A stretch of 64,000 nucleotides of DNA from Sipunculus nudus (taxonomy: Eukaryota > Annelida > Sipuncula > Golfingiida > Sipunculidae): positions 101,385,142 through 101,449,141 of the forward strand of contig CM049306.1 in the NCBI GenBank assembly GCA_026874595.1, written 5' to 3'. The notes beneath the pieces were generated by a model that saw only the letters and a list, made by a program, of their open reading frames with translations, was not told where the DNA came from and did no database searches. Both the position numbers and the translations under genes were made by a program. Of the stretch, positions 1-13,511 are shown piece after piece. The stretch's first letter is position 1, and every line of letters begins with the position of its first letter.

Positions 1-2323
1 TTTGTTGTGTGAACAGAGGATTTCATCCAGATCCCAGACTTTCCCCTGAATTGATTGGCTGGTACACGTGTCTTCATTGACCGAATTTTATCAAAAACTC
101 AGATCTAGTAATGCCTGTTGTTTTGATTCTCTGCTGAAAATTTGGGACTGACGGTGGCTTAAATACTGTGCTTTTACTGAGATCTAGAATTTTTAGTCAC
201 AGGGGATTTCCCAGTGTGTGACATCACTGCCGAGTTAACAGTGCTTATAGATGTGCCTATAGTTTTTGAACAAATCACACAGCCTCGTGTTTTTTGTTTT
301 TGTTGTTGAAAAATAGATAGAAAAAAAATGTTTTTCCTCCAGAAATTTGAATCATTTAATGTAAAATCTATATGAATATTTTTGTCATAGGCAATTACGT
401 TATATGGATTTATAAAAGGATCTGGAAATCGTTTGCTGGACCTGTATTTAAATTGGTGATGAGGCGAGCAAAATCATTTTTAGCAAGTGTATCTATATAT
501 GACTAAAGAGGACACCAGTCTTCATGTGTCTCCCAAGTACTTTGCTTCAATACATTCACCATCTTTCATTTTGCAGGCGTGGCATGTGATTTGAAGAGCT
601 GTTCTCATTGGTCATTGAATATTCCCGATCCTGTCTAGTACTTAAACTGCCGAAAATAGAACTGACTCAAACAAACCAGAGTGAACTGCTCAGAACCAGT
701 CATGATATATAAAAGAAATTATGACAGGATTAGTCAGTGCATCAAACAGACCAGACTTGATTCATGTCCGGTACGACCTGCTCTCTTCCACCGTGCCCAG
801 CATGATTAAATGTGGCACTAACGACCTGTTTTTATGATTTTTTTCTCAGTTTTATTAGTCATATCAAAACTGAAAGGTGGGATATTTATGTTGTTGTATA
901 TGCCAACAGCATTTCAAAATGGAGAATTATAAAGCACTTGTCCCTAAGCTGGAAGAGCAGAAATGTAGCGAACTGGAATCTGGAAACATAAAGACGTACG
1001 GAAGTCCAATGATCTCTCTATTTTACGAAAGAAACACGGGTAGACAAAGCGGGAACATAATTAACTAGAAAGCTTCATTCCAAAGAATACAATCCTCCGC
1101 CACATGGGCATCCACGTATTCGGCCCATATTCTACAGTCCATTCGTGCATAAGTGACTGAAGATTTGTGAATATTTCTTGATAATGTTCGTAACTCTAAT
1201 CGAAATCTTAAATCAAATCAATTCTTCCTTGGCCAATTCCCCAAATGCCCTGAAATTTCATGAGATTCCAGTAATGAATGCGTGAGTTAACATACAAACA
1301 AACACACACACACAACCGAACACATACGATTACGAACCTGCCGGAGGCAAAGATATCGGAGTTCGTACCAGATTTATGAAACCATGTAACATGGTCCACT
1401 ACACAAAAACAAAGATTTAGTATACATGCAGACATATATTGTCACGAACTTATCCTTGATGTTGATCCATCTCCACGTCGGTGTCCCCCAGGTCTGATTT
1501 TGTTACCCTGTGATCTCGTGTTTTCATCTTTTATGTTCGGGTCTATGTAATTTATATACAATAATTTAAGATCATTCCTCGTGCCTTCATTTTAGCTCTG
1601 TTTGAGTCTCTGTGATCATAATCTCCTTGGCTCCTTGCATCTTGTATTCGGGTAAAAAGCTCGGCGAATTTTACGGAGCAAATGGTAAATCATATCCAGA
1701 CCTACCAAAATTACCGATTTCGTCATCTGCATGTCTAGACTGTTGGATCAATATCTACATAGCAAAATAAACACATTGTCCTTCAGTCATTTATGTCAGC
1801 AAGTTCAGTCCTTCCGGGTTTACGGCATGCTATACTAGCTGCATCCGGTATACATCAAAGTTTAAATACATTTATGGTGATAAATAAGTTTTGTGTGTCT
1901 CTTTGTTTCTGAGTTTTGTTGAGTTATCATATACTATGCGAATGTTGGATTTTTTACATTGTATTGACACGAATCAGATGGACATGTATGAATGAGTAAA
2001 GTTAATAGTTGACACCTTTGTTCGGACTAGTCAGGTGGACAGGTATAAATCCTAATCAGAACATTTCTACAGATCACAAACGCCTGTAGAAAATGTTATG
2101 TCTGCTCCGATATAAGTCCGTTCACGTCAATTATTATACTGAGAGTCAAAGAACGCCGTAACTATTTGTCTTTCGGTCAGATATAGGAAAATGCGTAATT
2201 AACTATTATAGAAATAATAGCCTACCTTATGTTTTTTTCTGTTAACAATTTAAACCATTTCTTTTACCTCAATTAGTAAGATTGGTTATGATATCTAACT
2301 TCACTTTTTTTTTCTCGCAAAAG
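1..2323. other. Intergenic, no supported feature
   Basis: AT-rich DNA with frequent stops in all frames. The short ORFs at 877-1068 and 1208-1435 have no recognisable domain and no coding-like composition. A short interrupted CA run lies near 1300. I see no repeat family or RNA gene here. Confidence 0.6.
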
Positions 2324-2639
2324 ACGGGTGGACCATGGGTCATGGAACGGAGTATAGTCTATTCTGTAGCGACATCCTGTCACAAATCTGTGAAATAGGC
2401 ATATCAGGGAATAGTGATGACGTCATAATAGACGTGACGTACTTAAGAGGCACCATCATTCGTGGGACCAAAGATCAAGAGCTGTCGACCTCTGTTTACA
2501 GGGAGGCCGTGTTCTCCGCGTGCACGGGCTTCACTGTTACGTCACATTACTTTATAAGGAGGATAAAAATGGCTACAATCGATATATATGAGACATTTCA
2601 ACTAGGCCGTAAAGTAAATAATATTTATATCGTGAGCAG
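2324..2639 (+). CDS. Candidate internal exon, unknown protein
   Basis: The segment is open in one frame across its whole length (codons ATG at 2335 to AGC before 2639). It is richer in GC than its flanks. A pyrimidine tract ending CGCAAAAG precedes it, which can serve as a 3' splice site. It ends GAGCAG followed by GTAAGG, a near-perfect 5' splice site at 2639/2640. The next in-frame stop (TAA) straddles that donor, as expected if translation normally leaves the exon there. The roughly 100 residues contain no domain I recognise. An alternative reading is a promoter and first exon: a perfect CRE (2418-2425), a second CRE-like TTACGTCA near 2538, a TTTATAAGG box near 2551 and a possible start ATG at 2569 with the same donor. 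No neighbouring exon was identified. Confidence 0.3.
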
Positions 2640-5600
2640 GTAAGGTTCCAAAAACAACGCATTTGTCTCTTTATGCCATTAGTGCAAATTTTGTTTGGCA
2701 AGTTTGTCTTATGTAGAGATAATCGCGAAAATCAGGTGGACATGGGTCCTTGTGAAAAGTATGTGAACAAAATAACATTTATAGAAATATTAATAACACG
2801 TGGATAAAATATCACCCCTTACAAAAAAAAAGAGACAACAATCATAAAAAACGCTTTGCGTATATCTGTAATGTCGTCTGTTATGAGAGAAGAAATACGA
2901 GACGGTCATGACCCGCATATTGACGACAGACAGATATATGATGACATGTCCTGCGTCACTCACGCCCGTGTGATGTAGAGCGACGGGATGACACAGTGCC
3001 ATCAATTATGCCTTGCTTTCACAGCATTTGCAGAAAGGCTGAAATGTCTTCTTCTGTCACATACGTCAATGACGAGCAGACACACCTGTCTTAATGTGAA
3101 AATCCCATGTTATATATGTTATACTAAATGTTACATTGTGTTATGGTGTGTTTTGTCATGCTACATTATATTTACCTCTAAAAAATGCATTGGATGTTAC
3201 TTGCTAGAGATAGATGTTCCAAAATGATTCAAGAATATGTTTAATTATTAAATGGATAAAAAAACATAGTTTTCCCATGCACAGAAATGGTAATAGTTGA
3301 AATACAGACGGACGTGTGGCAGGCTAGAATCAGTTCAAGAGGTAAGATAAAATCATTCAACTCCTGATGAAGAACATGTCGAACACATAACGATTCCGAG
3401 GTAGGTTTTGTACACTTGTCTCAGCAGGGGCGATAAGCCTGTATTGGTATAAGGATTACCACCGACAGAATAAATTGCAGCTCGTATAATCCGAAATGTT
3501 AACGCTAAAACTGGTTCGTACCTCAAGCCGCCTGATGTAACGCTAGACTAAAGCTCTCCGGGCTTTATGGCCGCATTGATTGAACGAAGAGGTATCGTCC
3601 CCAGGTTGACATAGAAAACTCAAGAATGACTTTAGTGTGAAATTGAAGACGCGTGGCGCCATATAGCATTCTCCGTTAGTTCCCGAAGATTTGCAGGGCC
3701 TTCTATTAGGACGTTATTTACTTACTTATAACTCGGGCCATTCTTATTTCGGCTTTTATAGGGATAAGAAACACTGTATATAATATGCTCAGATTACCAT
3801 AAATAAAAATGAAAGTATAACACAATGTATTTAAAATGTCTAATCCTACAAGGTCTGTTAAATTTTTATTTGCGCTTCTCTAACACTGGGAGTTTTTTTT
3901 TATAATTTAACGCAACGTGTAACCGCTGAAACATTGGCATATTTCTATTTAAGGAAACAAAAATAAGAATTACGTTTCATGTTAAATCGATTTACTTTAT
4001 CGAGGGCCTATCGAGTAATTTATGTAATGTCCGAGGCGTATTCGTCGTAATGAGATTAATCATAGTCATTAACCTATCAGATAAACCGCCTTAATTTTAA
4101 ACAATACCTGAATTCTATGTCACAATAAATAATCGGCCAAATTTATTTTTATGTCACTGGTACACGCTCTCTGTTTAGTCACTAACTACTAGAAAGCCAA
4201 ACCGAGGCGAAGACAAAGGTCCTACTAATTGAGATTTGGATAATGAATTTTCCGAGTGACGGTATCGGATGGCAAGAGATTAGTTATATTAAACGAATTG
4301 TTCCCTGGCTTTATTTAATGGCGGCTGGTCTGAGAGAATTCGTCTGGCCCGTCAGCTCTGTGTGTTATTGAACAGAAAAAGTTGTAAAAGGAATACGGTG
4401 AGAGTAAGAGAATTATCAAAGCACCATTTTAAGGTGATCTATCAATTGCGGGCTCTGATAAATCCATCCATCTTTATATACGTCATTTCAAACGTCCCAG
4501 ACCATTCAGCCGAGAATACAAAATGCCTAATGTTGACCGGGAGAGGCTATGTATAAGGGCTAAAGATCACCCGCCGAATGATACCCTTATTTAAGCTAAT
4601 ATATTTACTGGTCTTAAAAGAAATTCATATGTACATCACATACCTAAAATGTAATGACCTGAACTAACTTATGTGAGTTATATATCACAGTAATATGGGT
4701 TCATATTTACTATGTCATGATACAAGGAACTGAACGGATGTATTATCATACTGCCATTAGTGTCTAAAGAAGACACGGGGTTTGTCCTATAACCTTGGTG
4801 TACCATCACCGCGTGCATGGGAAATAATCTAAAAATGCTTACTGTGAACCGTATAACAGTTTCCTCTGTGTCCTGAAATCAAGAGAAAGCTGTAATAGAG
4901 TTTGAGTTCAAGCATCATGTGCAGTTGCTCTCTTCAATCAGAAATTTAGATTCAACCGCGCCCACCCTACTTGCACCTTTGAAATAACATCATCATTGAT
5001 ACGATGAGCAAATATACATTAAAACTGTATACCCGACGAGGGTTATAAAAGAAAGCTTCTGCAAAAGCCCTCCCCCTTTATTTCCCCTCACTGTTTATCA
5101 TGGTTTCTTCAAGCTGGGAGGTAAATATTAAGCCAGGCCTTCCATTCCGTATCTAAATATCTAGCCCGGTAGGGAAATAATGCAACTACAGGAATCTGGA
5201 AATGGCCCGAAATGAACCTAAGATGGGCGCTGACGGGGGCCACTCACTGGTCCTCGCCGGGTCTTTTAATGAGTGACTGTTCGGTTAATGAACTTCCGGC
5301 ACCTTTAATTGCTTCCCGTGTCCCGGGTTGTATCTATCAGATATGGATACACAGTGTACCAGAGGTAATAACTTCAATTCAACTTCTACCAATAGGATTG
5401 CTGTTCCATGGGCACCAACCTGTAAGAGTGTCCCTGCAATAAAAAAAAAACAATCACGTTTATCTAATATCTTTGTGCATTGCGGATTCATGTCATTTTT
5501 GAAGAAATTTATCTCCAGCCGTTTCGTCTTTTATTTATTGAAAAAAAATTGGATATTATCACTGAGATTTAAAATTCATGTTGCGAATGAAATATTTCTT

Positions 5601-7740
5601 AAAGTGTTTCACAGAGAATACATAAAGAGTAAAAAATGTGTCCCATTTGAAATCTATTGTAGAGGTATACCGATACTTTTTATATAATAATAATGCAATG
5701 CTTAAGAAAATGGAAAATATTAGTAAGAGTATGAAAGATGTGTTATTTAAAGTAAAATTTGGCTCGGTAGCTTAATTAAAGGCATTTGTTGTTCCTAAAT
5801 CCATAGGTTTTCCTTTTTTTCTGATACTGAGACGAAAAGCCCTCTGCTATGAGATTTTTCCTCGCACTTTTTAAAATCTCATCCATGAAGACCTAATAAA
5901 TAAATTCTTATTGACAGATTTTTTTTATAAATGCATTATAAATGCATGCTTCGATGTGATAGGGCCATGCAGTATGTTCTTGCCCTTCAAGTTCAAGATT
6001 ATTTTCCTTCATCTTTAGCTTATTTTTTTCCAATATCAGCTTATTTCTTCAAAGTTTCAGGTTAATTGCAAGCCCCCATATTAAAGAACCGGCGAGAATA
6101 TTGCTTGCGGGTCACTTTGTATGACAGCTTATATGTCTATGTCGGTCTGTCTGTTTGTTCGTCTGTTTGTATGGCCTGTGGCAAAATAAAAATACGGCCC
6201 ATTTCCACATGAACATGGGTAAGAGTCTCTGTAACATGTAGGTCTGCGCGATGATCATTCGGATATGAAAGGATGAATAAAATATTTTATATTGTAGTTC
6301 AGTTTTAGGCCTATGACAGCAGCAGGGGAAATTTCTCCGTTTCAGACGTTTTTCCTGTATTTTAGATAAGTTTCAAAGGTCTGTTACATCTCCTCTGTCC
6401 CTGACGTTACCGGTCTCTTGATAGAGACGAAAAATTAATAAATGTGTGTGACAAGCATGGGTTCCTGGGAGTCCAAACCTGAACTGTGGTTTGTTTCATC
6501 TACCCCTGTCTACCAGATTACATATTCTTATAAATAAACATTTTTGTGCAAAGGAAGCCTTAGCCATTAAACTTTCAAAATGATGATAAAAATGCCAAAT
6601 CAGAGGATATAATTTGAGAATATTCTCAGATTAATTGAAAATCATTAAGCCTTGTTGGTTACAGTAAATTTCATTGGCTCCGTGCGAAAAATGTTATAAT
6701 GTACAGCAAGTCATTAGATGTTGTTATGTCTCCCGAAATGAATCATATCATCGGAATAATCCAAAACTAAAGAATGATGATTTTGTTTTGCGGTTGTCAG
6801 TTTCGTTTTTTTCTGAAGAAATTAAATTTATGAGGCCCAATCACCTATAAAGCAAATTGAGTTAACACGAAAAATGGCTTCTTCCCTTTAAAAGAAACCT
6901 GTATCTGCCAAAATATTGCCTTGAAACCGTTTGCTTACTCTTGTAATCGAGTGATAAAAACAGTGAAGCAGGCGCGATCGCAGGTGTCAACATAAACAAA
7001 GTGCGTCGGCCGTGTGCTGCGCGGAGCCACAACACGTGTCAATCAGGAGATGTCCTGACTGACTTGGTCCAAAATGTGTAATACAATTATAATACTGGCT
7101 GAAACACAACGTGTTTCCCCTCTGAATCGGACCTCCGGTCAGGCGGTCTGTTATGGTAAACACACCATGTTTACCTACACGCAGGACTATAACAATGTGT
7201 TAAACAGTCGTATGCGAGAAAATGAGACCGTGTGCTTGGATGGTTTTGCTGGAAAACTTTTGTATAAGGCAAAACTGACCTGATAGTGTGAAAGGATAGG
7301 AATAATATTGCTCCTGATTATGCTCCTTAAACGTCAGTTTTACAGAAAAAAATCAGTGATACCCCTGCTCTTCTGAGGGGGGTTTGCAAAACAGATACAT
7401 CTAGATAGAACCAACTGAACATGAAAACCAAAATAAGAAATTAGTCTAATGGGTAAGGCAAATGTAAAGACGCCAACTTAATCTTTTTTATACTGTAATT
7501 GAGTTAAAAAATAAAGCCATTCTATATAATTGTTTCCTCGGTATATGTGCACCAAATCATCATACCCGAGTTTCACCACCGTTTCATAGTCAGCTGTATA
7601 GACAGGTGGTATTGAGCGGTAGTGTAACCAGTTTATGAACAGTCCCGTCACCCCCACATATGGCAGATAAATAAATGACAGCAGTGAAGTTTGAATCGAG
7701 TCCGGACATTCACTCGACTCCATTCTTTTTTCAGTGACTC
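2640..7740. other. Intergenic, two compositionally distinct islands
   Basis: No gene or repeat is supported. Two stretches, about 3530-4340 and 5040-5340, stand out from the AT-rich background. They are GC-balanced, free of simple repeats, broken by stops, and carry TAAT-type homeodomain-like words such as GAGATTAATCA. They look like possible conserved regulatory islands. The 119-codon ORF at 5328-5687 turns strongly AT-rich and shows no domain, so I treat it as chance. Confidence 0.35.
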
Positions 7741-8190
7741 AGACTCGGACTTGGACTGGAGGGTCTTGGACTCGGACTTGGACTGGAGGGTCTTGGACTC
7801 GGACTTGGACTCGAACTCGGAGGTAAGGACTCGAGAAATCAGGCCGAGTCCATCTCGAGTCCAGTAGAAAAATCAACTCTGTCACACAAGGCCTGACATT
7901 GTGGTAAACTTATATTTGTGAACTAATGACAGATTATGACAAGTTTTAGATTATAAACCAAACTCATTATCTGCATTCGGTGTAAATTTTATTGACAAAT
8001 GAAAGTTAAAAACAAGTTAAACCAACATAAGGAAAACACACATGATGATATCAAATTCCCATTTGAATGTGCTTTAATATAAAAAAAGGCAATTTGGACT
8101 CGGACTTGGACTCGTGTGTAAATTGCAAAAAGACTCGGACTCAAAGGAGGCGGACTTGGACTTAGACTATTTTGTACTTTTACTCGGAGA
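7741..8190 (+). repeat. GACTCG-array dispersed repeat, copy 1
   Basis: Two blocks of degenerate 6-bp words (GGACTC / GGACTT) at 7741-7862 and about 8094-8190 flank roughly 230 bp of non-repetitive sequence. The first block contains a nearly perfect 27-bp unit repeated in tandem (GACTCGGACTTGGACTGGAG plus GGTCTTG). The spacer begins CAGTAGAAAAATCAACTCTG and contains TCTGTCACACA, which is shared with the copy at 36963-37290. Shared words in both blocks and in the spacer make this a dispersed family and not just a local microsatellite. Confidence 0.7.
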
Positions 8191-9900
8191 GTAATTTGTT
8201 ATCTTATTAACACCAAAGGGGTATGATTATTAGCCTGATTAACAGTTTATCTTCATCTTATTGAAGTTTAAGTCCAAGCTAACACCAGCTAGGTGGCTTG
8301 GGTCCCCTGAGGTTGTTTGCCTATATGGAATGATACAATGGCCAATTTTCTGGCAGTCAGCGGTCATTGATGTAACTAGGAAAGCTTTACTTTCTTTTTC
8401 ATTTTCCGTGTATACCGTGGAAGGTTTCATGAGGCCGTTGTTCTTGAATTCAAGGCTAGTTCAGAGAAGAGAGAATGACGAGATCACGTGACAGCTAAAG
8501 TGGCCGGGAATTAACCATTAACCTCAAGAGGCCCATCAACCAAAAGGAGTGAATGGACACTGAAAGAGAGAGACATAAATATTGCTGATGTATTTCTGTA
8601 GCGGAGAAAGAGAAAATGGCAATAGAATCCAAGATCCAATGGCTTTTCTGTTAATACACTTAAAAAAATAAGAATATGTGCGAACCGGCTGTCTATTGAT
8701 AATACGCGAGTTCAATTTGAATGATATTGAAAATATTACTTTCACTGATTAATGAATATATGTAAATATATATGGAGGTAAGAGAATTAAGGTGACGAAG
8801 AGATGGATTAATGATGGAAAGGTTCTTCGGAAATGTGGACCGAAAGCTCGTAATATGTCTCAGTCATTTCTGAAGATATATGAATGAAAAAGGATGACAT
8901 GTTATATGAACTCTTCTCTTTTTACTTGGAATTTAAAATTGTTGACACCATGATGTCATTAATAGACGTAAATCCAAAAAATAATATCATCAACATTGTC
9001 AATGGTTAACATTAATTTTAAAAAAAACTGAGGTGCTTATATATTTTTTTTGTCTCTTACTCTGAACATTTTGTTCAAAATTTAATAGCTGCTCATATGA
9101 AATATTTATTTTATTTTTAATCATTCTCATATTTTCTCCTTTTCAGGGTGCTCAGAATCATGGTTGTGCCCCTTAGTTCATAAAATACTGTTCATCGTAT
9201 CCATTTACATCGGATGTTATGTTAAAGGTTTAAAGTTCTAACAGTTACGATTTGTGTCATATTAATGGACATCGGGGCGGAGGGACAAACGACGGGCAAA
9301 GAAAGAATTCATCCAGTCAGCTGAGATAAAAAATTAAATTTTAAATTAACTTTGTTTTTGCTGTCGTCCAGACTCAGTATTAAAGAACATAGGAACAAAG
9401 ACCTGTTGGATCAATGGGCAATATCTGGTGAAGCCACACTCTGGTGGGGCAGGTGGCGGGATTTATTTATCTCTGATTCAGAGCGTCTCATTTCTTTCCC
9501 TGTCACCTGTAACGTTCAGACGCCCGTAATTTCTGGCAGGTCCTGAAGTCAGTCAGGTCAGTGTACTTTGGATGTATTCAGAAATTTAATACAACCGTTC
9601 AGGAGCAAACAACCCCTTTGACTTGAGCGTGTTTTATTTCCCACTGACAAACCAGTTGCTAATCCGGTTTGTCATGGTCCACTGGTCATAGCTTGGCTGC
9701 CGCATTCCCAAACTTCAGGAAGCCCCATTGGAAGTAATCATGGACTGTGTGTTCGAAATCTGTGACCGTTCCCTCGTTTGCCAAACATTCTGCAGAGGTA
9801 AATGGTGATTTGATGTTTGGAGCTGCGCATGTTATCGACAGTTCGAGCGACACTGCCCGTCACTTTCCACTAGAAATCTATTGACAAGCCGTTAGCTACC

Positions 9901-9903
<3 letters not shown>
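8191..9903. other. Intergenic, no supported feature
   Basis: AT-rich sequence. ORFs at 8239-8430, 8261-8491, 8536-8745 and 9352-9546 are short, unsupported by splice signals and partly overlapping on opposite strands. Nothing else is recognisable. Confidence 0.5.

Positions 9904-9979
<76 letters not shown>
9904..9979. repeat. (CT)n-(CA)n compound microsatellite
   Basis: An uninterrupted CT run of about 47 bp passes directly into a CA run of about 28 bp. Confidence 0.97.
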
Positions 9980-9982
<3 letters not shown>

Positions 9983-10778
9983 ATGGGTCAAATAATATGG
10001 TCCACTGTTGTTGATATAAATGAAATAACACATCAGTTAGGTTTCGAATGACAACATTATGTGATAATGATCTATAAGCAAAACAAATATTTCAAACTTT
10101 AAATATTTTAAAATCAGCGAAACATCAAATATCCCAAGTTCCTATTACATAATATTCTTACAGACATCCTTCGTGATGTCTTATTGTACCTTTGAAAAAA
10201 AATGTATGATTTTACTTCGTATCACAAAACATCAAATAAGTTGTCAGACACTACCTGTTACTAATATTTAGACAAAACTGAGGAATAAAACCTATCGACT
10301 CATCATTGATACTATATTGTTTGTGTATTCACCTGGCAAATCACGATTTTTAGAATCATGTTCAAAAATTTCATCATTGCCATATAATTTTCGTATTGTA
10401 TGTACAATGTTCAATATATCCCCACGCGGTTAAAAATAACGAAACTATACACATTTAATCTATCGATTGTTTTATTTAGTATACCCACAGTACAAAATCG
10501 CTCTGGTCCTTCATTCACTTAGAATGTGGCAAAATCATAAGATCTCCAGATCTGGCCATGCCATCGCCTCATCACTGCCCAAACTAGGTAATCGTAAAAA
10601 TACAAGTGCATGAACATGTAAGGTTATCTCCCTTCAGAAAGATATACCCCTTTTTAACACAAGATTTCTGGAAGTTAAGGTATATATCCAATTCTGTTTT
10701 TATTTATAGCTAAATAATTAGTAAATATGAGATGCGATTACCATAACTGGTATGCATCTACATCTTTCGTGTCCGTTT

Positions 10779-11303
10779 TGACGTCAATTGTAGTTGTTTA
10801 TCTATAAAAAGCACACAGAAAAATATTATGTATTTGTATGTGTCCTTTCTGATTGTACACATTTTTGCATCAGTATTACACTCGTTTTATAACCGTTTAG
10901 GATAGAGAGGGACATTATTTTCCCGATGTTTCGCGATTTCCGAGGTCTCCAAAACAACTCGTTGTCATAAGCTGAAGTGTCACATGTTATAACTAAAAAC
11001 AAGATATGTATGACGTGTGACGTACTTTCAGCAAACTTCAGATAAGTTTTTTTATAGTAGGAGAAAATTCATAGTAGGAGAAAATTCCTAAAACCTGAAC
11101 AATATTCAAAAATACGGCTTCTGGTGTGAATGTCACTGATTACGGATCACGCGTTACTTACAGGCTATTCGCTCAGTTTTACATATAATTGACGTCATAC
11201 ATGTATCATTGGCATCAAATATTTCAGAGTGATGTCATCAAGCGCTCTGTTTTTACCAGTTTGATTAATACCACATCATGCGAAAAACTTTTTGATGACG
11301 TCA
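10779..11303. promoter_or_regulatory. Cluster of CRE palindromes (TGACGTCA)
   Basis: Perfect TGACGTCA 8-mers occur at 10779-10786, 11190-11197 and 11296-11303. Near matches lie between them (ATGACGTGTGACGTAC near 11010, TGATGTCATCA near 11231). This 8-mer is the classical full binding site for CREB/ATF bZIP factors. Only the sequence clustering is seen; binding or enhancer activity is inferred. Confidence 0.35.
11054..11087 (+). repeat. 17-bp tandem duplication
   Basis: ATAGTAGGAGAAAATTC is repeated twice head to tail without mismatch. Confidence 0.9.
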
Positions 11304-12617
11304 AAATGATCATGCGTGGTATTTTTCAAATCAGTTAAGCAGATGTTAGAATGCTACCGTAAAAATGCCAAGCAACGCCAATGTGATAAGTCGTCCTTAT
11401 ATTTAGCTCCTTTCGCCTATATTTATAGCAGGACACGTAATATGATGTGACTCCATCCTCTTTGAATTGATAATAGATAAGAAAGACGCTACGCGTAAAT
11501 GAGACAGATGGAGGCGCCATCTGCAGTAAGCAAGAAGGAAAAAGGCTTCTAGTGTTAGTAGGCTTCAGTTGGACAACAAACACTGGTTTATCTTGCTCCA
11601 AATACAAATTAAAAAGATCCTGCCATTGCCTTGCTCAGTTTGTGCTATATATCACGCAATGACAGTCGTAATAAAGAAAAGACAAAAATAGCTCCAGCTA
11701 AAAACGTAGTTTAGGTAAAATACATTCCCTAAAGAAACGCTAAGAGTAGCTCAAACAAGATAGGAGAATATTACCAAGCTGGCTACATGGGGGTGCTGTC
11801 CGTTGAATTAAGATGAATCACACCTCGGTGGAGTAAAGGCAATGTATTCCTCATCACTATAACATCCCTGTATACAGCTAATTGTATTTCTATTGGGAAA
11901 TCATCTGGAAAGGGGCGCACGATACAAGAGGAACTTGTTCTTCATGATCATTTCAACTGGCAGATGCCAACATCTACCTAAAATAGAAAAGGCCTGATTT
12001 TAATCAGTTTCTTCTGTTTAATCACACGTGATTTTCTACTACATCTGTGTTCGGTGTTGAATTACTGTACTCTACAACTGAAATCTGAGGAAAATTAAAA
12101 TTCTAAAATGAGTTTTTCAAAGTTTTAGTCCTGTCTTGTTATTAAAATGAGTGAAACATAAGCTAGCATGGAAAAAATTGTTGTAGTTCTTTATTCAATT
12201 TTGTATTCAACTTCGCTTTAACCCACCGAAGGGCATATATATAGGTATGATCAATATAAATACAAATATATAAGGCATGTGAATGGCATATTAAATAAAA
12301 ACTTTCCTGGAAAATTGAGAAGGCAGCACCCTACCTTTGTGGGACAAGTAAAGCAACCACCAGCAACTCCCGTCTCTTGCCGATTATTGAACGCGAGAGT
12401 AGAATTTGCCAATATAAAAATAAGTTGAATTTGAAATGTTTGAAACTTTGCATTCATGCAAACGTTTCCCCTTGTTCGGTAGCAAGACTATGTCAGGTGC
12501 TCCGCAATATTGTAATGTTAATCATACATTAACTTACCTGATGGATCGTTTTTGCAACAGTTTCAGTTTTGTACTCCGTGACATAAGGTCCATTCACCTG
12601 AAGTTCCTTTTCTTTAA

Positions 12618-12748
12618 AAAAGACTCGAGTGAAATTATAGTGTTATTTTCATCATCGTTTAATTAATATATATATATATATATATTATCAGTCTGGTCAT
12701 GTTGATGTTATTTCCGTATATGTTTTTCATGTTATATACCCAAGTGCC
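12618..12748 (+). repeat. AT-cored direct repeat, copy A
   Basis: Starts AAAAAAGACTCGAGTGAAAT, contains a TTTAAT(AT)n core at about 12665-12686, and ends GTTTTTCATGTTATATACCC. Copy B at 13416-13561 has the same order, orientation and boundaries. The two copies bracket the LINE fragment. Confidence 0.75.
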
Positions 12749-12749
12749 T

Positions 12750-13415
12750 CTGATAGGATTTATTTTAGGTCTTGCAAAATAAATTGATAAAATTCTGCTG
12801 GTATTCTTTACCGAAACCTGGTGATTTATTATTTGAGAAACTTTTGAGGACGTCAAGGATTTCACTTTCCACTAGTTGCTGTTCACATATGTTTTCTCCT
12901 GTTCTGTCAGTTTCTCATTAGACCTAAGTTCACGGGTGAAAAAAAGTAATATTATTTTCTTTTATCTCAGTTTGATATAGATTTTCATGAAATTTCTTTT
13001 GTTCTTTAAGAAAATTTTAGGATCAGAAATTACAGATCCATCATTCAATTTTTATTTATTTATTACTTTTCTATTATAATTTCTTGTTATCTAAATTAAG
13101 AAAATATTTTGTATGTTTCTCTCCTTGTTCAAACCATCTAAACCTGCTCCTAAAGAGATAGCTCCTTTAGTTTTCTCGTCCATAATTCTTCTAATTCTTT
13201 ATTTTTCAATTTATTCCTGTTTGGCTGGCTCAAACTTTTCCATCTTGTAAATCTTTATTTTTTTGTGTCTATGGTTTTAATTTTACGTTTTTTTTCTTTT
13301 TACTGATGTGTATGCTAAATGGGATTGTGTCACGTATAATTGCCATTTTAAGTGTTTCCCATAATATTAATGTATTGGATTCTTTATTTTCATTAAGTTT
13401 AAGTAAAATTGTTGA
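12750..13415 (-). pseudogene. L1/Tx1-type LINE ORF2 fragment (linker to start of RT)
   Basis: Reading the minus strand from about 13400 downward gives, in shifting frames, a series of blocks typical of the region between endonuclease and reverse transcriptase in L1/Tx1-clade ORF2 proteins. First comes a block of the LLLWETLK type (here LILWETLKMAIIRDT), then a basic coiled-coil-like stretch. Next is a degenerate version of the conserved KGAI...RARWF..GE.NTKYFLNLE block, then KLNDGSVISDP. Last, near 12850, is LKSFSNNKSPG, the NKSPGxDG motif that opens the RT region. Several stops and frameshifts make it a dead fragment. The RT catalytic motifs are absent. Its sequence differs from the LINE at 37.9-43 kb, so it is a separate family or an old relative. 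Confidence 0.75.
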
Positions 13416-13454
13416 AAAAAGACTGGAGTGAAATAAGTGTTGTTTTCTTTATCG

Positions 13455-13511
<57 letters not shown>

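Larger units (their letters stand above)
9980..12617. other. Intergenic; CRE-rich stretch inside
   Basis: No gene is supported. The minus ORF at 11335-11607 (90 codons) and the small ORFs near 12250-12666 lack domains and splice context. The notable content, listed separately, is three perfect TGACGTCA palindromes and a 17-bp tandem duplication. Confidence 0.45.

Noticed and set aside
5328-5687. 119-codon plus-strand ORF
   Set aside because: Overlaps other short ORFs, becomes AT-driven (K/F/I-rich) toward the end and shows no domain.
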